NCBI GenBank assembly: GCA_008973525.1
Contig: WACJ01000515.1
Coordinates: forward strand, 124,001 to 188,000
Length of the DNA: 64,000 nucleotides
Source: Stenopsyche tienmushanensis
Lineage: Eukaryota; Arthropoda; Insecta; Trichoptera; Stenopsychidae
Direction of reading: 5' to 3'
In this document: piece by piece, positions 35,516 through 48,120 of the stretch
Numbering within the stretch: position 1 is the first letter of the stretch
Layout: every line of letters begins with the position of its first letter
The notes under the pieces: generated by a model
The model's database searches: none
Told to the model about the DNA's origin: nothing
What the model saw: only the letters and a program-made list of their open reading frames with translations
Translations under genes and position numbers: made by a program

Positions 35516-38500
35516 ATGTTTTTAACGGAATGCTGTGGGCTGTCTGATCGATTTTCTCGGAGTAGAAAAGTTTTTCTTTCTAGGGAATATGAATATTTGA
35601 AAAATCTTACTGAATTGAAGGAGTTAAACCACACAAGTTATGAAAGCATACTTCTATTTAAGAACGATTACCACAAAGGCTCAGCACTCAAGCGCCATTA
35701 TGAAGATTTGTTCCAATTTGCGAGGTAACATTAATATTTTATTGAACTTCTGTATGAGTTAAATGTAACTAAAACTATTAATTTTTAGAAGAAATATGAT
35801 TATTAAATAATGCCTTTGCAGAAAATATTTCCAGTTTTTAAATCGAGCATCAAGAAACAATAATGTTTCATTTGTAAATGATGATTATTCTAATTATGCC
35901 TTTTTGAGGGAATGTATTGTCGATTTTTTTAATCACATGAGGGAGATGTTACAAGTTATCATTTCAGAAAGTGAAAATGAATCGATAATGCTCATCAAGA
36001 AATCATTATTTTCTTTTCGTTTGATGCTGAAGCGAATTGATAATCTTCCTGATTTTGTAATTCAAAATTGCTCTTCTGAAATTGGCAATGAGGTTACTAA
36101 TCCATATCATTGCGTTATATCTTTATGCATATTCATGTATTAAAATCATTTTTGCTTTTTTCAGTGTGCTCTAGCATCATATCATATATTTCACGTTTAT
36201 TTGGAATTATTTTGGTTGCATTTCATTATTGAGCTTAAAATTATTTTGCTGGATGAAAAAAACTGTCGGGAGACACTACTTGAAACGGAAACGGAAACTG
36301 AAATGTTTGATTCTCAATACACGTGGAATACAAATTCTAAATTCCATCCAGAAATGGAGAAGGAAATTGAATGGCTTTTATATAATTTAATTTCACTGGC
36401 AAACAAATCATATGAGAAGGTATAGTATTTTATTATTAAATTTCAAATTTCGTTCTTTAAATAAAAGTAAAAGAAATACCTTATTTTAAAAATGAATGAA
36501 CGGAGGCCACCTTAATGTTATAATTTTTAAAGCATAATAAATAAAAACTTTAAATGTCTCTCGATAACATGGAAAATATAATTAAACTGGTATCTTCTAT
36601 ACTAGTTTATGACACAGATTCACACACAGATCTATTTATGGACACAGACTATGTTCTGCGAACATGTCTCGAACATGGTCTCCGATTGTTAGGAGCTCTT
36701 TCGGCGTATCAGTGGTCCTAAGAGTGGACCAGTTGGACACACAGACTGTGATCACTCCCTCTTTTTTTTTAGGGCTTTCTGCCTGTTAGTTATAAAGATA
36801 AAACTGTCCTTGGAGTCTTCTACAATGTATATTCGATCATAGAGGCCCAAATTGTGGCTGGAACTCGTAAACTCATCTAGTTTGAATATTAAATATCCTT
36901 AGGGTCCTTGTATTGATTACCTATAAATTTCATACATTCATCTACACCCTTAATGTTAATAAATATATCTTTTATTATAATTTCAGATGGGATCAAAAAG
37001 CATATTTGCTTGTAGTTGTGTCAAAGAAATTTGGTTAGCAGTGCAGATATTATTAGAAAATCTCTCAAAAGAGAATAGATGCTCAGATTTTTGGACTTAT
37101 TTCAATAGCATTATAACAAAATACGTCTTACAAATAAAATATTCAACGGATGAAAAAAAATCATCATGTAATACTTTATATAACATGGAAATCATCAAAT
37201 GTAATAAACCAAACGAATTTGCCCTCTGTTTATTGCTAAAAACGGCCCAGTTACAAAGGTTTGATGATAGAGGCGAAAACAAATCGACTGAATCTAGTAG
37301 GGTCTGTACAAAATTATCGTTTTAGACATAACATTTTATTTTTAATAATGTAATAGTAATTCGAATGTATATATTTTAGATTATAGCTAATTTTGAATTA
37401 TTGGAAGTGTTAATAAAACGAATTTTATCCAGCGAACAAACTATATCCGAAATAGTTTTAAGAGAATTGATGATACAAATCAATCAACTTTTATCTATGT
37501 GGACGGAGCCTAAAAATGAAGTCATTACTCTATTGTGGGAATATTTTCATAAACGGCTAAATTGCACATTTTCTCTGCCAGGAAAAGAGGATAGTAATGC
37601 ATCTTTTCAAAAGTAATTATTGTTTATAGTTTTGAAATATTGGGTGTGTGAATAAGTTCATGCCGTTTCATCATTGGATGGCGGTATAACAAGCTTAAGT
37701 ACTATAACTTAGCTTTAAAATCAGTGTGCGTCATTCAATACGAAGAATTGGAAATATTGCTCGATGAAGATCCATGTCAAACGCAATCTGAACTTGCAAA
37801 ATCATTAGGGGTTGATTGAACAACAGTTTCGAAATGTCTATTTTTTATATTGTATTGTGATTGGTGATGAAAAGTAGATGTGTGAATACTATGCATTTTT
37901 TGTATTGATAAAAAATTTAATAAGATGTTTATTATTTCAGTTCGCCTGTTTCCGATATCGTGTTGGATTTAAAATCTCGAATTCCATCTGCGGACAACAT
38001 TCGCAAGAGAGACACGAAATTGGAAAGCAGTTTTAATCATTTCAACACTCTATTGGGCACTCGTATGAAAAGAAGCATCTTATTAAATCAACCGAGCTTG
38101 TGCCAAAAGATCAAAGGCCGAATTTTGCCAAAGTTCACATTGAATAAGATCCTCGCTTTAAATGAATACGGACTGAAACATTTTTCCATGACGTTTTTAG
38201 TGATGGCTATGGCCACAGACATAGGCGACATGGTAAGCTTTCAACGTTAATATTTAATCCGCAATCTTAAATATAGCAAGTGATAATATTTTCAGTGCGG
38301 TAAACTTCAAGAGTTAATTCTCCAAATACCCATGGACAACTTGCCGTTCATCAAAAAGCAAATAATTATGAAAACGCACCTTATTATATTATATTTATAC
38401 GTCGACGACAATCAGAGCATAATGAAAGCCGCATTACCCGTTAAGTCGATCATGACGAAATATTGTACGTTGAGGGATTCCGAATCAATGTCGTTTGTTA

Positions 38501-41500
38501 AAATGACGCTGAACGGATGTTTAGATGTTATGGACGCAAGTCTTGGATTTCAAAACGACGAATATATTTTGATTGGTAAAAAAATCATATCTCGTAACGT
38601 GTTATTCGTCTCGAATATGCAATTAATGTTGATGACGTTTTTAGATTCCTGGATAACAAAATATTTGGGCGTTTGTAATTTGGCCGATACCTACGGTATA
38701 TTGGAGAGTTTTTCTTCCCTGCTATCAAAATTACAAATACTTTGTTCGTACCAAATAAATTTAAACGAAAGCGTATCATCGATGGTTGAAGTATTCTTCC
38801 GGCACATTTTCACATCTATTAAAACGATGTACTCCAATAATACACCGGCACTGCAGCTAGCTGATTTGGCATTTAGATTTGGAAAATTTGTGTTGGATAA
38901 TAATTTGTATGCAGAAAAATATGGATCATTCCGAAGTATTCTTCAGTATTTCACCAACATAGAAAATTCTAATGAGAGGTATTACATTTTCATTATAATT
39001 ATAAGGGCTTCGAATCGGGACTGAATCGAAAACCGATTAAAACCTGTTATTTTAAACAGGGTTTTGTTAATTTTTGTGTTGATATAATATGTGAGATTCA
39101 CCGTTCTTATGCAGAATTTGTTTGATTGTATTCATCTGATAATACTGTTGTTTTTACTCTTTGTTCATCCAGTTGATTGTCATGTTAAATCAATACTTCA
39201 GATAATATTATCAGCCCAAATTTCAGCTCGTAATCTTATGTCATTATTATGGATAGGTGCGGCAGGAAAACCTATTTTACCTTATTTTAAAAATGAATAA
39301 CATAAACAGCACAATAGATACCAGTTACATTCATTTTTCCATATTACACAAAGATATTTAAAGTTTTTATTTATTAGACTAGCCACCGTTCTGATCGATG
39401 CATTAAGTTAGTCGAGTTTTGAAGCTTCTCTCCACTCTTTCCAGCATATGGACGGATCTGTTACCGATAGAAGTTTGAATATTGTTCTTCAGTATAGCCA
39501 GGATCCTTGGACGGTCAATGTAAACTAGAGTTTTCAGATAGCCGCGCCAAATAAACGCACATGGGGTTGAATCTGGCGAGCAAGCTGGCCACTGAAAATT
39601 GCTCCGCAAGGAGATGAACCATCTAGGGAGGTGTTCTTGCGAAAGATTCATAGACGTTCATACCGTGTGAGCCGTGGAACCATCTTGCTGAAGCCATACA
39701 TCCCTCACATCTATTTCTTCAAGTTATAGTCAAAAAAACTCCTCAATCATAAGGACATAACAAATAGAATTGATCGTAACGTCTAACCATTTTCTTCAAA
39801 AAACCATCGTCCAATGATGCTTATTCTGGATATTGTTGTTGTTGTTTGGGTCCTACCAAGTACCTCCATGTCCACCAGTTTACATCGTTCATCGTGAGGA
39901 ACTGGGAGGTCCAATAACACGGAACCACCCAGCAACTGGTAACCTTGCAGAAACCTCGTACACTACGGTTGTATTTCAAGACAAAGAGACACACATTTCC
40001 TGGATAAACAATTTCTGCAGCTTAAACCTTTTCGTTAGTGAGCAAATTTAAAATCGATGAAGTCGTTGATGTCATAATCTCTTTACGCCGATTACTTTCT
40101 GTCAGCTCCTAATCAACGTAAGACAATCTTCAATTCGAAGCAGAGTCAATTCTAAATGAACACTTGATAGTGAATACAAGACCACGTCATTTCTTTACAT
40201 AAACAATGCACAAAAAATCGATTCATTTGCTCCTCCTTTAGAAGGAAATGATAATTGAACAAAGACTCATTCAACACGCAGAGAAGATAAACAAACACTC
40301 TCGATAACACAATATTCGGTCGTTTTTTTGCGTAAACAAATGACACACTTGAAATCGAAATCATTATAAGTCGATAAATTTGGGCTTAACGATCTATACA
40401 ATCATGCGATGCATATGAAGAAGCTATCCGTCTCAGTCTCCCGAACTAGGCGAAGTTCTCTCTGTCTCTGTCCACCTCGGAGCTTCAATGCACAAGAGTG
40501 CCCTTTCTGAATAGTGAAGGTCAAAACGGATATTTCCGTGAGTACTCATGAAACGGTTAATAAGATATTCTTGTGTATGTTTTGTGTAGCTTGATGCCGA
40601 AAAGAAAGAATATTTTATTTTTATACAAATACATTAAATTATTTAATAAACCAAAAAATAATCATTCGGATTTGAACCATTTGAAGCCCTAATATTACTA
40701 CTTTTCTTTTAAAAATTCCCTAAACATCTTATCTTTTTTTTAACGTAGAGTAACTCGTCACTATTTAATGCTTATATTACAAGATGATCAGATATTACAA
40801 TCGATGGAATATGAAAATAAAGATTGTCAAAGTTCGCTCATACATTGCTGGATCAAATGCGCCTTGTTGTCGACGGAGGATCCGACGGACGATGATACCC
40901 AGCTTATGTTGCTCATTTGTCAATTGAATGAATTTTCATCGCTCAATATAACGCCGGACTACGGTGGTATGGAGCAAAAGAATTTGTGTAAATTTTTCTA
41001 TGCCATCAGAAAAGCTTGGGACGGCATACAGGTTCGAATATTAAATACTTACACCCGCTTAGATTATATTGCCACTAAATTTTGAATATCCTTTGTTTAG
41101 GAGCCGAGTGAAAAAAACGACTTCAAAAGACGAGTGACTAAATATCTCGCGGGAATTGATAAATACGTCTCAAAAATACTTAAGAATCCATCATCGCTCG
41201 ATTATATGATCCAACTTTTCATCACATTGGGAACATTATTTTTGCATTGTTCGCCAATCATCTATACGAGAGTAATTATATTTGAATATTCGTATTCGTG
41301 AAATATACGTATGCGAAGCCGTAATATCATTTTAATCCAATTATAGGCCGATCCAACGTGTTTGCTCCATATATTCATAAGCACAATTTTACTCCCGCCT
41401 CAACTCTTTATGGAAAAAAAGATTCACCATTATATAACAGCGAGCATATGTAAAAGCTGGTATTTATTCATGAGAGGATTATATCAGTTGGATTACAAGA

Positions 41501-43243
41501 ACGATGCCTATATAGAAAAAGCAATGCGAGATATGGTGACGCAGTATATGCCATTTTTCGTTGAGAAAACAATATCGATCAAGGAAAGCATGTATATCGT
41601 ATCACACAGGATGCTTCCTAATGAATGCAGCGACGATTTACAACTCGAACAATACATTTTAGAAAAAATAGCCGTAAATTTTATAACGTGTCGCGGTAAA
41701 CAGTGCCATGTTCATTCTACAAAGGTGAGCATATTTTGTTATTCAAAAACCAAAAGACGAAGAACGGAATTCTAATACATTTGTATTTTTCAGGCCCTTT
41801 CTATTTTACAAAATCTCACCAATACAGCAAACATAAATTTACTCTACGTGATAGTTTCGTGTACATTGCTCCCTGTCTTCGAACAATTGATGTTTTCAGA
41901 TTTGACCAATCCGAATAAAAAACTATCCAGCCAAATTGTTAATAACATATGTAATAATGCAGCATCCGGTAATGAACACGGCATTAATATCAGGTGACTA
42001 TAAATTAAATTAGAATGTCTTCTTATTTATGTGTGAAGTCCTCGTTGGCAATCTTGATTTTTTCGACTGCTTCCTGGAACAATGCCCCAGTGCTAAGATC
42101 AGTCCACTGCCGACCCTGATTCCAATAACCAATGCCAAAGTACTGCAGTTTACACCTTTTCATGGTGTTGAGTATCTCGACTTGTTTATCCATCAAAGCC
42201 AGCACATCAGCATTGGTCCTCCAAGCAGTCCATGGAATTATCAATGTCCTATATGCCCATATTTCATGTCAAAGTCCATGATTCCGAACCAAAGGACTCT
42301 GAGCCCATAGCAGCGTAATATTCGGAGTCTGGGTCTATTGTATTATTTATAGCCGAAAATGCTGCCCTAAAAGAAGACAGAGTGGCCATAAGATCGGTGT
42401 GTCCAAGCGGTCCGCTTTTCGGACCGCTGACATGACAAATAAACGCCTCGCAATTGGACACCATACCCGAATATGTCTAAAGAACGATTATGAACTCTCA
42501 TTATAAATTGGGTGGATTGTTTAAAATTTTGAAATGGAAGGGAATGTCTTTCGTCGCTCTTGGATGCGCAGAGCATCCAAGCGTCCATCCCTTTCACTCT
42601 ACACCCTCCAGAGGAAGCAAGATTCCCACAGGAAGACCGGCTTCAGACCATGTGCACCTGAAGATGTGTTGAAGGAGGAAGGAATGGGTTAATTTAAATT
42701 CAAACCTGCTTTGCCTGCTGCTTGGACACCTGCTTTGCCACTTCCTTATTACGGCCCTGCCAAATAGTGCTTCTCTTGTACTAAATCCATTCCCAAAGCC
42801 AAACCGCATGTTGAAAAAGAAGAAAATCTTCAACCCAATAATGACTGAGCCATTTTGTATATTTCTTAATTCATCCTTTTTAGATGCGAAGCTAAAGATG
42901 TTCTCATTAAAACGTGTCAGAAACATTTAGCCTTCAATTCAAACGCATTTTTTAAACTAGTAATAAGTTTAATACCGCTATTGGGAACCGAGCAAATGAC
43001 TTCGTTCCTACCAGTGCTCAAAATGGAAATATCAAAGGTGGAAAAAATGAGGGGAGTCGGATATGATCAAGGATTGAGGTAAAAAAAAAAAAAATACTTT
43101 AAGTTTAATAATCTTTTTCAAAAACAAAATTAAATGATAAAAATGCTTACAATCTCACTCTTGTTAACAAACAATTTTGAATTTACTTTTTATGTTTTAG
43201 GAATGGAATCAATGAAATAGAAGCATCCGTATTACATCAATAG
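35516..43243 (+). CDS. MMS22L: MMS22-like protein (replication-fork repair)
   Basis: MMS22L pairs with TONSL on chromatin at stalled forks and helps load RAD51. Thirteen exons: 35516-35724, 35822-36092, 36165-36419, 36987-37301, 37380-37612, 37941-38232, 38296-38978, 40749-41031, 41101-41271, 41347-41724, 41794-41993, 42884-43078, 43201-43243. They sum to 3528 bases, 1175 aa (human about 1243). The C-terminal half is clearest: KIKGRILPKFTLNKILALNE then YGLKHFSMTFLVMAMATDIG, LQLADLAFRFGKFVLD, SICKSWYLFMRGLYQ, VTQYMPFF and a final MRGVGYDQGLRNGINE. All are collinear with the vertebrate protein. The N-terminal half is poorly conserved and its exons rest on splice phase alone; exon 2 and 4 donors are weak. 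Introns 5, 7 and 11 hold transposon pieces. TONSL is not in this window. Confidence 0.87.
36712..36790 (-). repeat. Repeat module copy in MMS22L intron 3
   Basis: The minus strand reads GCCCTAAAAAAAAAGAGGG, GTGATCACAGTCTGTGTGTC and CAACTGGTCCACTCTTAGG. This is a diverged copy of the module seen at 12790, 32570 and 42360. Confidence 0.5.
37642..37910 (+). mobile_element. Mariner-type element fragment in MMS22L intron 5
   Basis: The left end GGGTGTGTGAATAAGTTCAT matches the MITE in calumenin intron 4. The interior encodes YEELEILLDEDPCQTQSELA followed by KSLGVD, a stop and TTVSKCL, a mariner helix-turn-helix. The right part repeats ATGTGTGAATACT in direct, not inverted, orientation, so the right end is lost or rearranged. 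This copy identifies the MITE family as mariner-derived. Confidence 0.7.
39375..39655 (-). mobile_element. Mariner/IS630-like transposase C-terminal remnant in MMS22L intron 7
   Basis: The minus frame reads FQWPACSPDSTPCAFIWRGY, then LKTLVYIDRPRILAILKNNI and ERVERSFKTRL. It follows the pattern WPARSPDLTPCDFFLWGYLK...VY..RP..L..LK..I. The third catalytic Asp (PCDF) is Ala here (PCAF), so it is inactive. Confidence 0.65.
40026..40556. mobile_element. TTAA-flanked non-autonomous element, copy 2, in MMS22L intron 7
   Basis: It is bounded by TTAA at 40022-40025 and 40557-40560, with loosely inverted ends (ACCTTTTCGTTAGTGAGC and GAGTACTCATGAAACGG). The interior matches copy 1 (16537-17033), including the minus-strand protein-like stretch and the CTCTGTC tract. 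At 531 bp it is slightly longer than copy 1. Confidence 0.72.
42023..42310 (-). mobile_element. LINE C-terminal fragment in MMS22L intron 11
   Basis: The minus strand reads IIPWTAWRTNADVLALMDKQ, then KRCKLQYFGIGYWNQ and EKIKIANED. This is the tail after the RT of the same LINE family as 13330-13750 (W...NADVLA.M.K...L...I...KL.YFGH). A shifted frame continues upstream to 42310 (FGSESWTLT). Confidence 0.6.
42360..42440 (+). repeat. Repeat module copy in MMS22L intron 11
   Basis: The plus strand reads GCCCTAAAAGAAGACAGAG, TGGCCATAAGATCGGTGTG and CCAAGCGGTCCGCTTTTCGG, close to the 12.8-kb copy. Confidence 0.6.
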
Positions 43244-43349
43244 GGTCTTTGAAAAAACAAAAACGTGTATATCAAAAAGATCATGGGATTCTCAATGTTA
43301 GTATTATTTTGTGCATATTTTATACGTTAATAAAATCGATGAATATTTT

Positions 43350-46205
43350 CTAAAACTGCATAACAAAGTTTTCTTGGCACGGAACAATTTCAATGTTGAC
43401 TTTATTTGTGGTTGGATTTGCAATGGAATAGGGAAATTCTTTCATTCCATTGCACGCTGCTCCGTATACTCCTTCCTTGTTTATCGCAATAACTCCCCCG
43501 AAAAAATTTGGATGGTATTTGGTTATTCGCATGATGGCAATTTTTGCAGCCTCCCCGGGCGAAGTGCCTCTTCGCATTTCTTCCACGGCCAAGAAGCTTG
43601 ATAACAAAATAGGAAACATTACGGATAATATTATCGATCACAGGTTCCCCAAGTGTAATGCTTAGATGTTAGAACTGTATAATGTTTACACGAGACGTTT
43701 TTAAGCGATGAAATTTATGTCATAATGGATGGATTTATCAATAAGCCACATTTATTCGAAGATGGTACTGAAAATGCTATTACTCTGAATGCTGAGCAAT
43801 ACCGATCAACGTTGAATGACTGTTTATGGTGTAACATTTGGAAGATGTAATATATTACATACCTAGGTAAAAATCTCATCATTACATCCCCATCCCCAGT
43901 AGCTGCTGCTCCACCGACTGTATTATCGGCGTATGCTCCTGCGCCTGGTACTGGCGAATCACCAACTCGCCTTAATATTTAATAGATAGATATTAATCTA
44001 AATCATTTAAAGCAAGATTTTGTAATGTAATTAAATAGAAAAAAAATATTACCCGGGTATTTTATGTTGTAAACCGTTTGTGGAAGTACCCGCAGCAATA
44101 TTTCCCGATTTATCAATCGCAACCATTCCGATAGTGTCGTGGTTATCAGTGCCTACGTTTGCCTCCATATTCCTAGATATTTTAGTATTCTTGATCGGCG
44201 TATATGGACCGCAACTTTTTGCCGGATTAGGTTTTACGTGCTAAAATGCGCATTGTTTAAAATTAAAATTCTATTTGTATAGAATAAAATTAAATCAAAG
44301 TCTTAATAAATTATTACAATCCTGTAATTTGGTTGGCAGTTTCTATCTTTCCACGCCTTCCAGACGTTCGTAGAAGAATTGGTAGACAAAGTTTCTTCTT
44401 TGAAGCCCATTTCAATGGCAAATTTTGTGGCCAAATCTCCGGCCAACATAGAGTGAAAAGTGTTTTCTAAAACTCGTCTAGCGACAGATATTGCGCTTTT
44501 TATTCTTCTTATTCCTGATACAGCCCCAACGTTCAAATCGACTCTAAAATTAATATTTATTATGAACAGGCCCTCTCTAGCGATTACTAATATTTGAACC
44601 GTATAATTTAACAGGAAAAATAAAGAATAATTACAACAGTATTATTGAATTTGTGTGAAACGTGTACTTAATTGATATAAAATAACACGGGCAAAAATAT
44701 AAAGTCTAGTATTAATAAAGAAAATATCTAGATCCCTCCGATGAGCCCTGATTACAGATTTCACAATTGTTTAAAAATACTATTTAAATACCCGTTCATT
44801 ATCATTGCATCTAGAGTGGTTTCGCCACTCTCATCGGGACTTCCTCCATAGCCAACGGATCTATCACATTGTTCAATTTCACAAACTGAACAACCTTGTT
44901 CGATTGTATCGAGAGCCGATGAATCTTGGATGACTTGCCATGCTAAATTAGATGAAAAATTGATCTTGGTGTGAATTAAAGAAGTTTATATATTATTAAT
45001 AATCATCAAAAAACAAAACAACTTATATACACGAGGGGGATTCTAATATAACCTGGAACATTGTTTCCTTCTTCTTAATGTGCCATATCCGAACCATCGG
45101 GCATAGGCGATCTCCATAGGAGATTTTACTAGGGAAAGGATTTAATGTAGTGGTTTCCCGTTGCCTTCCACGCGTGGTAAAGTAAGGATAAAATTATTTG
45201 GAAAGGTAGAAGAGGAAAGAATCTATGAGTGAGTAGCGAAATTATCATTATATATAAATTTAATTATTGTTGCAAATTCAATCATTCACTAATGGGCATC
45301 CCTGCCATCCCTTATTAGTATCGCATCAGCATTTACTTTTTCAAATCCAGGAAATCAGGGTAAACCTGGATTGAGACGATCGATTAGAAATATTAATATT
45401 TCCAATTTCCCAAATGTGTTGGTACGGTGAAAATTTTTTCCACAATCTGGATTTGAACCCGGACCTTTATAATAAGAGTCCAAGATCTAATCCACTATAT
45501 CAACACTTGATGAAAAAAATCCATCGGATAGGAAGCTTCTTGAACCCATCACTGAAGAAAAACGCCGAGGAGAAGCATCCTCTGTTGCGCAACACGTAAT
45601 TATTCGTTTACTCATCAATGAAAGCGTAAGCTAAAGTGAAATATTTTTATATAAAAATTAATTGGGTTTTATTCGTTCGAAATGCGCTGCCATACCATTC
45701 ATCGGATTGCGATAAAACTTCGTCCACCTTACAGTTCAGACTTGACCCCATGTGACTACCATATGTTTGATTCATTGTAAAAGCCACTGGGAGGGTAACG
45801 ATTTCAAGACAACGTGCAGTACTGAGATCAAAAAGTTTCCTATCAAATGAAATAAATGTATTTCTAATAAAGGGAACTATGTAGAAAAATAAGATACTCC
45901 ATTTGTATTTTTATATATCACTAATAAATTTATACAGTAAAATTCCGGGTTATATTTGAATCCCCCTCATAGTATAGTCATATTAAACAATTATTTTGCT
46001 AACTTTCGATTTAAATCATGATGGAAATAATGATAGAATTAATCGATAATATAACAAGCTATTTATGTACAATACCTTTCTCAGCAGCGGTGGTAAAACG
46101 CCAAGTATTAATCACAATGGGGAATTGTGCATTACAAGGAAGTAAAAACGCGAATATAAATAATAAAATAATTTGCACTGATTTCGTATTGTATGTTTTG
46201 GCCAT
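43350..46205 (-). CDS. AGA: N(4)-(beta-N-acetylglucosaminyl)-L-asparaginase (aspartylglucosaminidase)
   Basis: A lysosomal Ntn-hydrolase that cleaves the GlcNAc-Asn link left after glycoprotein breakdown. Six exons on the minus strand: 46076-46205, 44792-44942, 44318-44543, 44053-44240, 43863-43970, 43350-43596, giving 349 aa (human 346). Residues 10-26 form a hydrophobic signal peptide, followed by [49 protein letters not shown] and [16 protein letters not shown] follow. The nucleophile is the Thr of HDT, residue 205 here (human Thr206); autocleavage before it makes the two subunits. YGAACN near the end also fits. It runs tail to tail with MMS22L, with 106 bases between stops. Intron 1 contains a 936-bp mariner-related insertion. 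The acceptors of exons 5 and 6 (TTAAG, TCAAG) are weak but the phases fit. Confidence 0.95.
45033..45968. mobile_element. Mariner-related element in AGA intron 1
   Basis: The ends are inverted: GAGGGGGATTCTAATATAAC on the left and its near-exact complement, ending TTGAATCCCCCTC, on the right (one mismatch in 21). The right third (45660-45950) reads on the plus strand LRPTVQ-type debris, [17 protein letters not shown] and a C-terminal tail. That is a mariner transposase C-terminus with frameshifts, and it matches both ends of the element at 62408-63383. The middle contains unrelated inserted sequence, including a tRNA-like stretch. Confidence 0.75.
45438..45500 (-). repeat. tRNA-like (possible SINE) stretch inside the AGA intron element
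   Basis: The minus strand reads TAGTGGATTAGATCTTGGAC, a short loop, AAGGTCCGGGTTCAAATCC. GGTTCAAATCC is a perfect RNA polymerase III B box, and AGTGGATTAGA resembles a D-arm. The acceptor stem does not pair, so this is a tRNA-derived repeat or pseudogene rather than a tRNA. Confidence 0.4.
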
Positions 46206-47310
46206 TGTTTATTTATAGTTTAAATTGTTTCGAGTGCAAAAACTACATAAGATACGGTATTTATGTAGGCTGACAGACGTCAAATAAGGCGCTATTTTTT
46301 CAAATTTGACATCTTAGGCAGTAACACTACATTATGCAACCATTAATTCAGGGTCGAACTTTGGAGCATTTTTTTATTTTTATTATCTGATTGGATCTGG
46401 TCGTTAAAAAATAATCGATTTTTTTATTATAAAAACTAAATTAAGTTTTAAATAAAATAAATGTATTTTATATACGATCGATCAAAAACCCATTACGTGA
46501 TAAAAATAATTTAATCATTTAAAATTCAAATTCTTTAAAAAAAAAGGGTTGGCTTATTAAGAATAAATATATATTAGAAATTCGTTACAAATATATATGC
46601 ATGTAAAATTGTCTAAAGTAAATTACTATTTATTATTAAATTTATCAGCAGAGAGTTCTTCTCTGTAGCATTAAAAATGTACAAAAACAAATTACCACGT
46701 CTATCATTATTTAATGGGACACATGTCAGTTCTAATCAGCAGATGTATTGCTTATCTACTTATTTTGATAAGTAATTTATATTCATGACTATTAATTATA
46801 AACAAATATAGATTTATACGCATTTGAATATCATGTGATTATGTGATGAATTTGACAAATACATTTTTTTGACCTGATTAATAAATCGGATATTGGAATA
46901 AAAAACTATTCTTTCGTATTTGCTCGTGGGTATGTATATATTTAGCTGATAATGCGAGTTCTTATTCTTGGAATTTGTCTGAAAAAACATTTGTGAACTG
47001 AGATAATGAGCAATTTTAGAGTATTTATTTTCCTCAATCGATAACAATTCATTATAGCTCATATTCTGAATCAATCTCACAATTTTTTTTGATTAAATTC
47101 ATTTCTCTTGAATAACACGTTGAAACAATAGTCTTCTTTATAATACGTTTTTCTCCCTGTGTGCTCGATATTGAATTTAGCCGAGTTGCAAATATTGATC
47201 CTGCCAATATAATAGGATCTTTCAATAAGGATACTCGATTTTTAAATGCAAATAAAACTAGTTGTGTGTGAGATATCCACACAAATTTTATTTTATTTGA
47301 AAGAATACTA
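46206..47310. other. AGA upstream spacer
   Basis: It should hold the AGA promoter close to 46206. Overlapping minus-strand frames at 46814-47318 have no recognisable motif and are interrupted by a frame change near 47060. Confidence 0.35.
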
Positions 47311-47650
47311 TATGGCATTAAGTATGGAATATAGCATCGTTCAAATGTCCGCCGCGGCTTTGCTTAGTAGCACGTATTCGAGAGGTCCAATTTTCGATGA
47401 TTTTTTCACATAAATCTGGCTGAATTTGTCGGATGGCGTTCGTTATGTTGACTTTAAGGGCATCAATTGTTTGCAGTCTGTACACATAGAAAGGAAGAAG
47501 TCTAAAGGCGTTAAAACACACTCATCGATATAACCGTGCCCTCAAATCGGTATCCATATCATCCAGTTTAGGTCGTAATTGCTTATCAACAGTGATTTAC
47601 ACACGTTGTTCAATACTGTAACATTCCATCATTATTTGCCATACACTACT
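47311..47650 (-). mobile_element. Mariner/IS630-like transposase C-terminal remnant
   Basis: The minus frame reads VYRLQTIDALKVNITNAIRQ, then IQPDLCEKIIENWTSRI and SRGGHLNDAIFHT with a stop. This is a C-terminus seen in many insect mariner-like transposases (LK..I...I..I.P.L...V.ENW..R....RGGHL.D.IF). A frameshift near 47460 and loss of the core make it a remnant. A related fragment lies at 39375-39655. Confidence 0.65.
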
Positions 47651-48120
47651 GAACAATTATCGACAAATTTCGAGCATCCCTATTGAAAAAACATATACAT
47701 AATTTTGAATTATAAAAAAAACAACATACTGTGTTAGTTCAATATATTTTCAACATGTTCATATTTTTCATTACACACTACAATGTAAAACCACAATGTC
47801 ACCATCGATACAATTGTTTACTTTTTAAAGAAATCATGCAAAGAATTTTTTAAACGGGGAAAAAATACAACAAACAATTCTTTGCAAAAATGGACAAAAA
47901 TGATTCTTTTAAATATAAACAATTGAATATTAAATGAGAATTTGTACACCAAACATTGTGGTGCAGCATTTCAACCTATATTTACATCAAAACATTGCTA
48001 ATACATTTCCTATAGTCGACATACGCAGGAACAGGTCTATATAATAATTGCAAGTTGATTAGATTACGGCCATAAACACAACAATTAAATTACTATAGAT
48101 ATAATATTTGGAAGCATTGT

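Noticed and set aside
45438..45500. A functional tRNA gene on the minus strand
   Set aside because: The B box is good, but there is no acceptor-stem pairing and the anticodon arm does not fold properly.
46814..47318. Two overlapping 88-codon frames (-), possible receptor fragment
   Set aside because: No transmembrane pattern or known motif; frames do not join by a convincing intron.
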